This document shows positions 1-8,635 of a stretch of 39,957 nt of DNA, piece by piece. Position 1 is the stretch's first letter; every line of letters begins with the position of its first letter. Position numbers and translations under genes: made by a program. The notes under the pieces were generated by a model. It did no database searches. It saw nothing but the letters and a program-made list of their open reading frames with translations, and was not told the origin of the DNA. This stretch comes from Faecalibacterium sp. (GTDB taxonomy: Bacteria > Bacillota > Clostridia > Oscillospirales > Ruminococcaceae): the NCBI GenBank assembly GCA_029264955.1, contig JARHYC010000013.1, positions 1 through 39,957 on the forward strand, written 5' to 3'.

Positions 1-21
1 TACCAACTGCGCTACACCCCG
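1..21 (-). tRNA. 5' end of a tRNA-Pro, running off the window
   Basis: Read on the minus strand, 21 to 1 begins CGGGGTGTAGCGC and continues into the D-arm. That is how a bacterial tRNA-Pro starts: a CGGGG acceptor strand, then U8 and the D-stem. Only the acceptor strand and part of the D-arm lie inside the window, so the anticodon cannot be read. The same 18 bases recur at 70-87, where an anticodon loop with TGG follows, which is why proline is proposed. Identity is moderately sure; completeness is unknown. Confidence 0.5.
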
Positions 22-39
22 ATATTCAGTTTTAGCGGC

Positions 40-90
40 GGTTCGCACATGCTCCCAAAGCAGGCGCGCTACCAACTGCGCTACACCTCA
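40..90 (-). pseudogene. truncated tRNA-Pro(TGG) 5' half
   Basis: On the minus strand, from about 88 down, the sequence gives a tRNA D-arm (GCGCAGTTGGTAGCGC), then an anticodon stem CCTGC and the seven-base loop TTTGGGA with anticodon TGG for proline. The 3' stem reads GCATG where GCAGG is expected, so one pair is lost. No variable loop, T-arm or acceptor 3' strand follows; unrelated sequence leads within about 35 bases into a second tRNA-Pro start at 21. The piece therefore cannot fold as a whole tRNA. It is either a remnant of a tandem duplication or an assembly artefact at the contig edge. Confidence 0.55.
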
Positions 91-177
91 GAAATGAATT
101 TTTTATATTATACCACATTCTGTCCAATCCGTCAAATCTATGATACAATAAATTTATATGAAAAGAAGTTTTTTCCT

Positions 178-1665
178 ATGACAGACACTTTGCAGAAGTT
201 ACGTGCGTTGGAAAAGCGTATGTATGGATATCGCTATGTCATGCATGTAATCGAAATTGATGAAGCTGCAGTAGCTCCCAGTGGCGGAAACGAGGGACGC
301 GGCGAGGCGCTTGAAATTTTTTCCAGTGCTCCGTACAATCTCATCGCTGGCGATGAACTGCCCCACCTGCTTGACGCAGCTAAAAAAGAAAATCTGGACG
401 AGCAGGCTGCCGCAGAAGTTCGTGAGCTGCTGCGTATGCATAATCAAATCACCAAGGTTCCTGCTACGGAATATGTTGCCGGGACACGTCTAATGACAAA
501 CGCTCGCAATGCTGGCATCAAGCGAAGCAGACTAACAACCACTGTTTGCGCCCTGGTTGGAGAATCTTGTAGACAATCGTCGTCGCCGGGCAGCGTACTT
601 TACTCCCAGCAAAGATGCCTTCGCTACCTGGCTGGATCAAAACCAGCAAGGCTTAATCATTGCAGACACAGATAAATTCTTTGCTTCACCGCAAAAGGCA
701 ATCGTTTCCCTGTCACGTCGTATCTAGACTGAGAGTCAAGCCCCCCACACACCGAATTGTTACAGGCAGAATGGCCGCTGGATAAGCAGAAAGAACTGTC
801 CGCATACGTTATGCAGGTAATGGGATTAGATCCTGCTCATTGCGTACTGGGTGAAACCGAGAATCCATTTACGCAGGAACTGTACGATGACGACGTCTGT
901 ATCACAACACACTATTATCTGAACGACATGATTTCCAACCTGTTTAGTGTTATCCATGAAGGTGGACACGCACTGTATGAGTTGCATGTGGATCCTTCCC
1001 TACGCTTTACTGTTCTGGCTGGTGGCGGTTCCATTGGGCTGCATGAAAGCCAAAGTCGTTTGTTTGAAAACCATGTCGGTCGTAGCCGTGAATTCTTGTC
1101 CTTCCTGTGGTCCAAACTGCTGGAATTATTTCCTGAAAATCTGGCTGGGGTAAATTTCGAGGAATTCTATCGCGCAGTAAACTACGTAGAACCCGGTCTG
1201 ATCCGCACAGAGGCTGATGAACTGACCTACTCTCTGCATATAATGATTCGTTACGAATTGGAGAAACAGTTCTTGAATGGCAGCCTAACGGTTTGTGAAC
1301 CGCCTGCCGCATAGAATCGCCTGTACAAAGAATATCATCTGGGGATCGATGTGCTGGATGACGCTCAAGGCGTCTTGCAGGATGTTCGCTGGAGTCAGGG
1401 TTCCTTCGGCTATTTCCTCGGCTACGCACTGGGTACCACTTATGCAGCGCATATGGTACACGAAATGCACAAGGATGTAGATTTTGATGAATGCTGTGCA
1501 ACTGGTCAGCTCCAACCTATTCTGGATTATCAGGCCAAACATTTGTGGAAGTATGGCATGATGCGCATCCCAGATATTTTGATTCGTCAGGCCTGCAGCG
1601 GTGAATTTGCTCCTTTTTTTGTCCAGCATTTGGAAAACAAGTACTCAGATGTTTACAAATTGTAA
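178..1665 (+). pseudogene. decayed M32-family metallocarboxypeptidase (carboxypeptidase Taq type)
   Basis: Intact members are about 500-residue zinc carboxypeptidases that remove C-terminal residues from peptides in the cytoplasm. The N-terminal part starts at 178 (MTDTLQKLRALEKR). Near 500-510 homology leaves the first frame (W-H-Q-A-K-Q-T-N-N is read in the third), and from 548 it moves to the second (APWLENLVDNRRR), which ends at TAG 725-727. From about 757 the first frame resumes with the zinc motif HEGGHALYE (about 955-981), then meets TAG at 1312-1314. The family signature continues in the same frame beyond it (NRLYKEY, then LQDVRWSQGSFGYF) to the stop at 1663. The flanking residues (PAA-stop-NRLY) indicate that this TAG replaces the family's conserved Trp (TGG). 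The usual HPFT motif reads NPFT. Two frame changes, two stops and motif erosion mean no functional enzyme. Family assignment is secure. Confidence 0.88.
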
Positions 1666-1687
1666 TTATATCCATTCATTTTACAAA

Positions 1688-1719
1688 AGCTGCACCAACA
1701 AGCTACTGGTACAGTTTTT
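1688..1719 (+). terminator. weak hairpin terminator after the M32 pseudogene
   Basis: CTGCACCA and TGGTACAG form an imperfect 8-bp stem around a 9-base loop, followed by five T. It lies 25 bases after the M32 stop codon. One mismatch makes it weaker than the next hairpin downstream. Confidence 0.4.
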
Positions 1720-1735
1720 GTATGCACTCTTTGTT

Positions 1736-1795
1736 TAGTCCAAACAAAAAAGCCGCTCCTCAAAAGAGGAGCGACTTTTTTAATTCTTTGGACTA
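1736..1795. terminator. bidirectional terminator between the M32 remnant and gapA
   Basis: GCCGCTCCTC (1752-1761) and GAGGAGCGAC (1766-1775) pair around an AAAA loop, with six T after it on the plus strand and a T-run on the minus strand. It sits just beyond the gapA stop and should end gapA transcription. It is nested in an outer perfect 9-bp inverted repeat, TAGTCCAAA (1736-1744) with TTTGGACTA (1787-1795). Confidence 0.85.
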
Positions 1796-1808
1796 AGCGG
1801 AGAACTAA

Positions 1809-2837
1809 TTACAGCTCAGCGAAGTACTTGATGGTACGAACCATCTGGCTGGTGTAGGAGTTCTCGTTGTCGTACCAAGACACGACCTGAACCTGGAAGG
1901 TTTCCTCGTCGATCTTGGTGACCATGGTCTGGGTTGCATCGAACAGAGAACCGAACTTCATGCCGACAACGTCGGAAGAAACGATCTGCTCTTCGTTGTA
2001 ACCGAAGGACTCAGAAGCAGCTGCCTTCATAGCAGCGTTGATGCCCTCAACAGTGACGTCCTTGCCCTTGACAACTGCAACCAGAATGGTGGTAGAGCCA
2101 GTGGGAACGGGAACACGCTGTGCAGAACCAATCAGCTTGCCGTTCAGCTCGGGGATAACCAAGCCGATTGCCTTAGCAGCACCGGTGCTGTTGGGAACAA
2201 TGTTCTGTGCACCAGCACGTGCGCGGCGCAGATCGCCCTTACGCTGAGGACCGTCCAGAATCATCTGGTCGCCGGTGTAAGCGTGAACGGTGGTCATGAT
2301 GCCGGAAACGATGGGAGCATACTTGTTCAGAGTATCAGCCATGGGTGCCAGGCAGTTGGTGGTGCAGGATGCTGCAGAAATGACCTTGTCTTCCTTGGTC
2401 AGGGTGTTCTCGTTAACAGAGTAAACGACGGTGGGCAGATCGTTGCCTGCGGGAGCAGAGATAACAACCTTCTTTGCGCCTGCCTCGATGTGAGCCATGG
2501 ACTTCTCCTTAGAGCAGTAGAAGCCGGTGCACTCCAGCACAACATCGACGTTCAGTTCGCCCCAGGGGCACTCCTTAGCGTCCTTAATAGCGTAAATCTT
2601 GATTTCCTTGCCGTCGACAACGATGGAATCATCGGTAGCCTCGACAGTGTGCTTGTTCTCGCCAATCTTGCCGCAGAAGGAACCCTGAGCGGTATCGTAC
2701 TTCAGCAGGTGAGCCAGCATCTTGGGGCTGGTCAGATCGTTAATAGCGACAACCTCGTAACCAGCAGCGTCAAACATCTGACGGAAAGCCAGACGGCCAA
2801 TACGGCCAAAACCATTGATAGCAACTCTAACAGCCAT
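1809..2837 (-). CDS. gapA: glyceraldehyde-3-phosphate dehydrogenase, NAD-type
   Basis: It catalyses the phosphorylating oxidation of glyceraldehyde-3-phosphate to 1,3-bisphosphoglycerate in cytoplasmic glycolysis. The product is 342 residues, a normal length. The N-terminal Rossmann motif [10 protein letters not shown] is at residues 6-15, and the catalytic cysteine is C158 in [12 protein letters not shown]. The C-terminal signature WYDNENSY is present. The start at 2837 (MAVRVAING) is chosen because GGAGG lies 8 bases upstream; the frame stays open five codons further but only to a non-ATG start. The gene is monocistronic: its own promoter is at 2892-2920 and a strong terminator follows the stop. 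Its strand is opposite to the M32 remnant it converges with. Very sure. Confidence 0.98.
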   Translation of the reverse strand: MAVRVAINGFGRIGRLAFRQMFDAAGYEVVAINDLTSPKMLAHLLKYDTAQGSFCGKIGENKHTVEATDDSIVVDGKEIKIYAIKDAKECPWGELNVDVVLECTGFYCSKEKSMAHIEAGAKKVVISAPAGNDLPTVVYSVNENTLTKEDKVISAASCTTNCLAPMADTLNKYAPIVSGIMTTVHAYTGDQMILDGPQRKGDLRRARAGAQNIVPNSTGAAKAIGLVIPELNGKLIGSAQRVPVPTGSTTILVAVVKGKDVTVEGINAAMKAAASESFGYNEEQIVSSDVVGMKFGSLFDATQTMVTKIDEETFQVQVVSWYDNENSYTSQMVRTIKYFAEL

Positions 2838-2891
2838 GTTTCTAACCTCCAAAAATATACCTTGAAATATTTAGTATTCGCGGTTGTCTTT

Positions 2892-2920
2892 ATTCTACCT
2901 GAAATGGCAGAAAGTTTCAA
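2892..2920 (-). promoter_or_regulatory. sigma-A-type promoter for gapA
   Basis: On the minus strand TTGAAA (2920-2915) and TAGAAT (2897-2892) are separated by exactly 17 bases. This is close to consensus and about 55 bases upstream of the gapA start. Confidence 0.7.
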
Positions 2921-3037
2921 GCGTTTGCTAATGAAATAACAATGTTTTTCTGTTTTTACAGTTTTATCACAGATATTCATGTGAATTTCCAGCATATTGC
3001 GCCATTATTCACAAACAAACCGTACACATTTATCCAG

Positions 3038-3910
3038 TTATGTGCTCATTCGTCCAGATACATCTTTTTCACCAACTGTGCTTGGGTCGATCTGATGCAG
3101 GCTATATGTCAAACCCAGCAAACCTGTCATGCCCAAGATTACACTGTTCAGCAAATCCCCCATGGGAACATAACCCCGCGTCCATTGCACGGTGGAAAAA
3201 ACAAGCTCACAGCAAGTGCACACATAAAAACAAATCAATCCATTTCGTGTACAACTGCGCCCACGACCCGTTTCCGGGAAAAAGCAAACGCGCAGCAGCG
3301 AAAGTACAAACACAAGCCCAATCATTACGCTGAGTAACTGTACAATATGATACACGCGGTACATACTGGATGTATGCGCTAAAAATCGTTCAAACGCCAT
3401 ACCGCACAGATACAACATTCCAGATGCCGCAAAATAGATTCCACCTACCGGGCTATCCCCGGCCTTTGCAGTGTGCCAGAAATCACATTGTGCAAACAAG
3501 GTCCAAGCGCTAAGTAATGCAAGCACACCCATCAGGACATCCGGTCCACAGTTTGTCCGGAACAGTTCCTGCCACAGCTTACGATCGGCAGACTGTATGA
3601 TCGTTTGCAGCGCAGGGATCACAGTTGCCAATCGAAATGCACCTGCTATCGTATAAGCGACCCCACACAATCCGGACGCCACAGCAGACCAGTTGTTTTT
3701 CTGTCCGGATGCTGCAGTTCCTCTTGCTGACAGCATAGAAGCCACTACTGCCAGCAGACACAATGCCGCAAGTGCTCCATAGCGAACCAGAATACCGCCC
3801 ATTTGTGGAAACCCAGATATAGGGTCAATCCAATAGGTCACATCCAGCCAGCACATACCAGCGGCACCCAAGCCAGCCAGTATGAGTAAAGATTGAATAC
3901 TCTTTTTCAT
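3038..3910 (-). CDS. unknown polytopic membrane protein
   Basis: I do not recognise this 290-residue protein. It has about eight hydrophobic stretches, roughly at residues 7-25, 42-61, 76-98, 123-143, 156-172, 188-208, 223-240 and 252-270, with short loops and no visible catalytic motif. It is therefore an integral membrane protein with little soluble mass. It is fairly rich in cysteine in the last third (CFYVCTCCELV). The start at 3910 has AGAGGA about 10 bases upstream. It lies upstream of gapA on the same strand, but gapA has its own promoter, so a shared function is not implied. It is divergent from the SpoIID-like gene. It is a real gene by ribosome site and length; the function is open. 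Confidence 0.8.
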   Translation of the reverse strand: MKKSIQSLLILAGLGAAGMCWLDVTYWIDPISGFPQMGGILVRYGALAALCLLAVVASMLSARGTAASGQKNNWSAVASGLCGVAYTIAGAFRLATVIPALQTIIQSADRKLWQELFRTNCGPDVLMGVLALLSAWTLFAQCDFWHTAKAGDSPVGGIYFAASGMLYLCGMAFERFLAHTSSMYRVYHIVQLLSVMIGLVFVLSLLRVCFFPETGRGRSCTRNGLICFYVCTCCELVFSTVQWTRGYVPMGDLLNSVILGMTGLLGLTYSLHQIDPSTVGEKDVSGRMST

Positions 3911-4122
3911 CGTTTCTATCCTCTGCTTATAGTTTCAGCTGTGTTTTTCTGTTTTGGCCGTATACCTGCGAACAATCTTTTACTGCACAGCCTTAATCGT
4001 TGTTTATCATATCGCTTTTCCGAAACAAATTCAATAAGAACCTGTCGAGTACATGTCGAACCGCATGATATGTTTTTTCCTGCCATGCTCCCCTGCTATG
4101 TTACAAACAGGAGGAAACTATC

Positions 4123-5181
4123 ATGAAACGAATCATTCTATCTTTACTTGCCCTTCTTCTGGCAGGCTCTTTGCTACCGGTACTATGCTATTACGGTTTT
4201 TCTGCCCTGATGCAGAAAGACGCTCGTACTGCTGCGCAAGACTTTTTACGTACATTTCAATCCGATTCGAGCTTTTCTTTTCCTGAACTTCCACACAGCA
4301 CCTCTTCTCCTGTGCCAGAAACCACACTGCAAACAGACGAAGATCTGGTTCCCATCTGGGATTCTGGTGCACAATGCGTCATTCAAGTTCCGCTGCGCGA
4401 ATACGTTATCGGTGCCGTAGCCAGTGAAATGCCCATCACCTGGTCCGACGCCGCACTACAGGCACAAGCAGTTGCTGCACACACTTATCTTTTATATAGC
4501 CGTGACCATAATGATACCTCTGCACTGGGGGGCGCATGGTTAAGCGCAGACCCTGCGCAAAGACAAGGATTTATGACAGACGAGGTTTTACATAGTTACT
4601 GGGGAACGCATTATAATGAAAATTACAGCCGTCTTTCTGCGTTGGTTGACCAGGTTCTGAATACGATCATCACCTATGAAGACAAACCCGCAGCCGCTAG
4701 TTATTTTGCCATTTCCAATGGCCGCACCGAAGCCAGCCAAAATGTCTGGACGGAGTCTTTACCCTATCTGCAAGGGGTCGACAGCAGCTGGGATAAAGAA
4801 GTCGAAGGCTACGCACAAACCATCACGCTTTCCAGCACACAAATGCATAGTGCACTGGTAACCGGATTGAATATTCGACCCGATGGGTTTATGCCATCAC
4901 AGTATTTTTCCAACTTTACTTACACAGACGCAGGATATATACAAATGTTGCATGTTTGTGGACAAGAAACACTGGGCACTGTGTTACGTAGTGCACTCAA
5001 TTTGCGTAGCAACTGTTTCACCATCGAATGGGATGGAAACAACTTTCAAATTACAACATATGGATATGGTCACGGCGTAGGCTTAAGTCAAACAGGTGCC
5101 CAAGAAATGAGCAAAAACGGTAATTCCTGGCAGGAAATTTTGCAACATTACTTCCCTGGAACTTCTTTATCAAATATATAG
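4123..5181 (+). CDS. SpoIID/LytB-domain protein (peptidoglycan lytic enzyme family)
   Basis: SpoIID is a sporulation lytic transglycosylase that trims peptidoglycan during engulfment; LytB is a paralogous amidase enhancer. The 352-residue product has one N-terminal membrane anchor (about residues 5-27) and then an extracytoplasmic domain. Family landmarks are REYVIGAVASEMP, with the likely catalytic glutamate E102 (E88 in B. subtilis SpoIID), YFAISNGRTE and YGHGVGLSQTGAQEM near the C-terminus. AGGAGG precedes the start at 4123. No SpoIIQ or other engulfment gene adjoins it, so it may be SpoIID itself or a vegetative paralogue. Family is sure; developmental role is inferred. Confidence 0.93.
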   Translation: MKRIILSLLALLLAGSLLPVLCYYGFSALMQKDARTAAQDFLRTFQSDSSFSFPELPHSTSSPVPETTLQTDEDLVPIWDSGAQCVIQVPLREYVIGAVASEMPITWSDAALQAQAVAAHTYLLYSRDHNDTSALGGAWLSADPAQRQGFMTDEVLHSYWGTHYNENYSRLSALVDQVLNTIITYEDKPAAASYFAISNGRTEASQNVWTESLPYLQGVDSSWDKEVEGYAQTITLSSTQMHSALVTGLNIRPDGFMPSQYFSNFTYTDAGYIQMLHVCGQETLGTVLRSALNLRSNCFTIEWDGNNFQITTYGYGHGVGLSQTGAQEMSKNGNSWQEILQHYFPGTSLSNI

Positions 5182-5192
5182 TAGAACTTTAC

Positions 5193-5221
5193 TTGCATTC
5201 TCTGCTTTGGGCGGGTATAAT
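5193..5221 (+). promoter_or_regulatory. sigma-A-type promoter for the nucleotidyltransferase gene
   Basis: TTGCAT (5193-5198) and TATAAT (5216-5221) are spaced by 17 bases and lie 80 bases upstream of the start codon at 5301. Confidence 0.75.
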
Positions 5222-5300
5222 AGAATCGTTCGTTAGGCATATAACTATTTTATGTCTTGTGCAAAAAATTGCAAGAAAAGAAGCACTAGGAGGAACGTAT

Positions 5301-6221
5301 ATGAATAAGCCGGTTCTGGTCGTTATGGCCGCAGGCATGGGAAGCCGTTACGGCGGCATGAAACAAATCGATCCGGTGGGCCCCAACGGAGAGGTCATCA
5401 TCGACTATTCTATTTATGATGCACGCCGCGCTGGTTTCGAAACCGTTGTTTTTGTCATCAAGCATGAAATCGAGGACGCATTCAAGTCTGCTATCGGCGA
5501 CCGTATGTCCAAGATCATGAATGTAAAATATGCTTTCCAGCAGCTGGATAATCTGCCCGCAGGCTTCACTGTTCCGGAAGGCCGTGAGAAGCCTTGGGGC
5601 ACCTGCCACGCTATCCTGGCTGCAAAGGATGTCATTGATGGACCTTTCGCTGTCATCAATGCAGATGACTACTACGGCCCTGAGGCTTTCAAGGTCATGT
5701 ACGATTACCTGTCCACCCATGAGGATGGCACTTTCTACGATTACTGCATGGTCAGCTACCTGCTGAAGAACACCGTTTCTGAAAACGGCAGCGTAGCTCG
5801 TGGCGTTTGCGTACCCACCGATGACGGCTGCCTGGCAAACGTCACCGAGCGCACCCGCATCGAGACCTTCGAGGATGGCTCCATCCGTTACACTGAAGAC
5901 GGCGAGAACTGGGTTACCCTGCCTGATGACACTCCTGTCAGTATGAACCTGTGGGGCTTCAGCAAGAGCTTCTTGGTCGAGGCTGAACAGCGTTTCGCAG
6001 CATGGCTGGAAAAGAATGTTCCGCTGAATCCCATGAAGTGCGAGTACTTCCTGCCTCTGGTCGTCAGTGCTCTGATCGACGAGAATAAGGCCAAGGTCAA
6101 GGTTCTGCAGAGCACCGACAAGTGGTACGGTGTCACCTACAAAGAGGACAAGCCCGTTGTCGTTGCTGCTATCCAGCAGAAGATCGAGGACGGCCTGTAT
6201 CCTGCTAACCTGTGGGGCTAA
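5301..6221 (+). CDS. sugar-phosphate nucleotidyltransferase family protein
   Basis: The N-terminus VVMAAGMGSRYGGMKQIDPV is the nucleotide-binding signature (G-x-G-x-R, then a Lys) of the NTP-transferase fold. Such enzymes join an NTP to a sugar phosphate to give a nucleotide sugar for cell-surface polymers. VINADDYYG holds the metal-binding aspartates. The product is 306 residues. The exact sugar cannot be read from the sequence, and the protein differs from standard GalU or RmlA in its later motifs. The start at 5301 follows AGGAGG at 8 bases; an open frame upstream to 5193 is rejected because it overlaps the promoter. It is monocistronic, with its own promoter and a strong terminator. Codon use is strongly biased to C-ending codons, which suggests high expression. 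Confidence 0.9.
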   Translation: MNKPVLVVMAAGMGSRYGGMKQIDPVGPNGEVIIDYSIYDARRAGFETVVFVIKHEIEDAFKSAIGDRMSKIMNVKYAFQQLDNLPAGFTVPEGREKPWGTCHAILAAKDVIDGPFAVINADDYYGPEAFKVMYDYLSTHEDGTFYDYCMVSYLLKNTVSENGSVARGVCVPTDDGCLANVTERTRIETFEDGSIRYTEDGENWVTLPDDTPVSMNLWGFSKSFLVEAEQRFAAWLEKNVPLNPMKCEYFLPLVVSALIDENKAKVKVLQSTDKWYGVTYKEDKPVVVAAIQQKIEDGLYPANLWG

Positions 6222-6260
6222 TTTCTATCACGCGTCTTTTACTCCTACATATAAAAGCAA

Positions 6261-6291
6261 AGCGGAGATGCAGCAGCATCTCCGCTTTTTT
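6261..6291 (+). terminator. terminator after the nucleotidyltransferase gene
   Basis: AGCGGAGATGC (6261-6271) pairs perfectly with GCATCTCCGCT (6276-6286) around an AGCA loop, followed by a six-T tract. Confidence 0.93.
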
Positions 6292-6426
6292 GTTTTGCCA
6301 TTTCTCAAAATACGCAATGACAAAACATTCTGTGTGCAAAAGGCTTTTATCTTTTCCTTTCTATTTTTTCTGTATTGATATTGATGTACGCAGTCAAATT
6401 ACCTTACCGTACTCCAGCATAAAATA

Positions 6427-6465
6427 AAACCTCCGATGCAACAAATAAAGTCACATCAGAGGTTT
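6427..6465 (-). terminator. terminator after the msmK-type gene
   Basis: On the minus strand AAACCTCTGATG pairs with CATCGGAGGTTT, with one internal mismatch, around a 15-base loop. It is followed by a T-rich run. It lies about 50 bases past the ABC ATPase stop. Confidence 0.7.
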
Positions 6466-6516
6466 CTTTACAGCCAGAGCAACCCCCAGCTGAGATTCAT
6501 TTTAGAAAGCGTTCGA

Positions 6517-7635
6517 TTAGTTCAGAATGGTCAGCTCAGTCTCAGGATCGAACAGGTGAACCTTATTCTTATCGAATGCAACGGTGATGTTGTCGCCGCT
6601 CTTTGCAGTAGAAGTGGGAGCAACGCGTGCGGTCATCTTCTTGCCCTGATACTCCAGGTACAGGTAAATCTCAGCACCCATCATTTCGGAAACGTCAACT
6701 GTAGCGGTCAGATGGCAGTCGCTGTGCTTCTCCATGAACTCAGGCTCATCATCAATATCTTCAGGACGGATGCCCATCTGCACAACCTTGCCAACATAAG
6801 CATCCAGCTTGCCGTCTGCGGTCTTTTCCTTGGGCAGAGGGATCAGGTCGGTCTCGGTCAGCTGTACATAGTACTGATCATCCTTCTTGACCAGAGTGCC
6901 GTCCAGGAAGTTCATCTGGGGGCTGCCAATAAAGCCTGCAACGAACATATTGCAGGGGAAGTCATACAGGTTCTGGGGAGTATCGACCTGCTGCACGATA
7001 CCATCCTTCATGACAACGATACGGTCGCCCATGGTCATTGCTTCGGTCTGGTCATGAGTAACGTAGATGAAGGTGGTAGCCAGCTTCTTGTGCAGCTTGA
7101 TGATCTCGGTACGCATACTGGTACGCAACTTAGCATCCAAGTTGGACAGGGGCTCGTCCAGCAGGAAGACTGCCGGGTTACGAACCATTGCACGACCCAA
7201 AGCAACGCGCTGACGCTGGCCGCCGGACAGAGCCTTGGGCTTACGATCCAACAGGTGCTCGATCTCCAGGATCTTAGCAGCTTCGTGAACGCGCTTGTCG
7301 ATTTCATCCTTCGGCGTCTTACGCAGCTCCAGACCGAAAGCGATGTTCTTGTAAACGGTCATATGGGGGTACAGAGCGTAGCTCTGGAACACCATTGCGA
7401 TATCACGGTCCTTGGGAGGAACGTCATTGATCAGACGGCCGCCAATGTACATCTCGCCCTTGGAGATTTCCTCCAGACCAGCGATCATGCGCAGCGTAGT
7501 GGACTTACCACAGCCGGAAGGACCAACGAAGATGATGAATTCCTTATCCTCGATTTCCAGGTTGAAATCGGTAACAGAAGGTGCGGTTGCACCGGGATAA
7601 ATCTTGTAGATGTGACGGCAGCTGATAGAAGCCAT
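6517..7635 (-). CDS. msmK: ABC transporter ATPase for sugars, MsmK/UgpC type
   Basis: This is the cytoplasmic ATPase that powers carbohydrate ABC importers of the CUT1 class. In order it has Walker A (GPSGCGKSTT, about residues 37-46), the Q-loop (MVFQSYALYPHM), the signature LSGGQRQR, Walker B (FLLDEPLSNLD), the H-loop (YVTHDQTEA) and a C-terminal TOBE regulatory domain to residue 372. The length is standard. The start at 7635 has GGAGGA seven bases upstream. No permease or binding-protein gene adjoins it, so it is an orphan ATPase. In Firmicutes one MsmK often serves several sugar transporters encoded elsewhere, which fits. The substrate cannot be assigned from this window. It is divergent from an AraC-type regulator. 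Confidence 0.95.
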   Translation of the reverse strand: MASISCRHIYKIYPGATAPSVTDFNLEIEDKEFIIFVGPSGCGKSTTLRMIAGLEEISKGEMYIGGRLINDVPPKDRDIAMVFQSYALYPHMTVYKNIAFGLELRKTPKDEIDKRVHEAAKILEIEHLLDRKPKALSGGQRQRVALGRAMVRNPAVFLLDEPLSNLDAKLRTSMRTEIIKLHKKLATTFIYVTHDQTEAMTMGDRIVVMKDGIVQQVDTPQNLYDFPCNMFVAGFIGSPQMNFLDGTLVKKDDQYYVQLTETDLIPLPKEKTADGKLDAYVGKVVQMGIRPEDIDDEPEFMEKHSDCHLTATVDVSEMMGAEIYLYLEYQGKKMTARVAPTSTAKSGDNITVAFDKNKVHLFDPETELTILN

Positions 7636-7668
7636 AAGTATATCCTCCACTTTATATTTTTCGCACCC

Positions 7669-7697
7669 TTGACGGTGTGTTTTCTTGCTGGTACTAT
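7669..7697 (+). promoter_or_regulatory. candidate promoter for the AraC-family gene
   Basis: TTGACG (7669-7674) and TACTAT (7692-7697) are 17 bases apart. An overlapping TATAAT at 7695-7700 is a second -10 option. It lies in the divergent gap between msmK and the regulator. Confidence 0.45.
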
Positions 7698-7754
7698 AAT
7701 AACAGATAATATCCTGGTATTAAATAGCATTTTATTGATAGGAGCTGTTATTTT

Positions 7755-8552
7755 TTGCTATATGACGGAACTACTGCGCTGCGCCTGACAAACAGTGTGA
7801 ATCAAACGCTGTCCGTTCAGGAAACGATTCAATTTTCCAGTGATGGTTTATGGGTCATTCTGCTTTCCAGCGGTGAGGGAACCTTTGCAGATAATCCGCC
7901 GCAAAAAGCAACCGCTGGTATGCTTGCCTTATGCCGTGATGCAACCACCTTCACGGCCGACCAACCCTGTCATCTGTTGGCTGGTCTCTTTGAGGGGCGG
8001 ATTGCTTCCGATTTCATTTCCGGACTTCCTTTTGATTTCTATCTGGCAAAAGGCGAAAGCTGCCCTCAGGCTGCCCAATTATTAGATGAATTACTGCGCA
8101 ACAACAATCTGCTGGAACAAACACAGATCGGTTTTGCGTTGCTCTGCGAACTGGGCAGCGCTGATAGCGCAGCACCTGCGTTGCCACCGCTTGTAGCAGA
8201 AGCTGTCGAGGATATTCGTGCCCACTATGCAGAATTGTATGGTGTAGAAGAGCTGAGTGAACGGCTGGGTGTTTCCAAGAGTCATCTGGTGCGCTCTTTT
8301 CATCAGGCGATGGGAATTTCTCCGGGAAAGTACCTGACCGAAATTCGAATCCACGCTGTCAAACAACTTTTGTTGCATCGAGAGTACAGTTTGGAGGTCA
8401 TCGCCAGCCTGTGTGGTTTTTCTGGCAGTAACTACCTATGCCGTGTTTTTAAGAAAGAAGTCGGCATCTCCCCTGCTGCCTGGCGCGCTAATGCTTTGTC
8501 CCGCAGCACGATCCTGCCACACTCGGAGGCAGAACAAAGTTTGTACATCTAA
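7755..8552 (+). CDS. AraC-family transcriptional regulator
   Basis: The 265-residue product has a C-terminal DNA-binding domain of two helix-turn-helix motifs, about residues 150-250 (ELSERLGVSKSHLVRSFHQ, then VIASLCGFSGSNYLCRVFK). This is the arrangement of sugar- or stress-responsive AraC proteins. The N-terminal 120 residues resemble a cupin-type sensor but have no obvious metal ligands. The start is a TTG at 7755, preceded by AGGAG about 10 bases upstream; no ATG gives a full N-terminus. It is divergent from the orphan sugar ATPase, so it may control that gene, which is inference only. DNA-binding class is very sure; ligand unknown. Confidence 0.9.
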   Translation: MLYDGTTALRLTNSVNQTLSVQETIQFSSDGLWVILLSSGEGTFADNPPQKATAGMLALCRDATTFTADQPCHLLAGLFEGRIASDFISGLPFDFYLAKGESCPQAAQLLDELLRNNNLLEQTQIGFALLCELGSADSAAPALPPLVAEAVEDIRAHYAELYGVEELSERLGVSKSHLVRSFHQAMGISPGKYLTEIRIHAVKQLLLHREYSLEVIASLCGFSGSNYLCRVFKKEVGISPAAWRANALSRSTILPHSEAEQSLYI

Positions 8553-8564
8553 AAATTAACATTG

Positions 8565-8593
8565 TTGCGTTTTTCTCTCTGTCACGGTATACT
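8565..8593 (+). promoter_or_regulatory. promoter for the small Cys-rich membrane peptide
   Basis: TTGCGT (8565-8570) and TATACT (8588-8593) are 17 bases apart, about 43 bases upstream of the start at 8636. Confidence 0.65.
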
Positions 8594-8635
8594 AAACAAT
8601 ACATCTTATTCACCAAAAGAATCGAGGAAGGTTAT

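Noticed and set aside
1312-1314. TAG in the M32 gene read as amber recoding (selenocysteine-like or pyrrolysine insertion)
   Set aside because: The gene also has frame changes and another stop, the site is a family Trp, and no recoding signal is visible; decay is simpler.
6436-7788. 450-residue plus-strand frame opposite the ABC ATPase
   Set aside because: It lies antisense to all ABC ATPase motifs and crosses the terminator and promoter regions; no family features.
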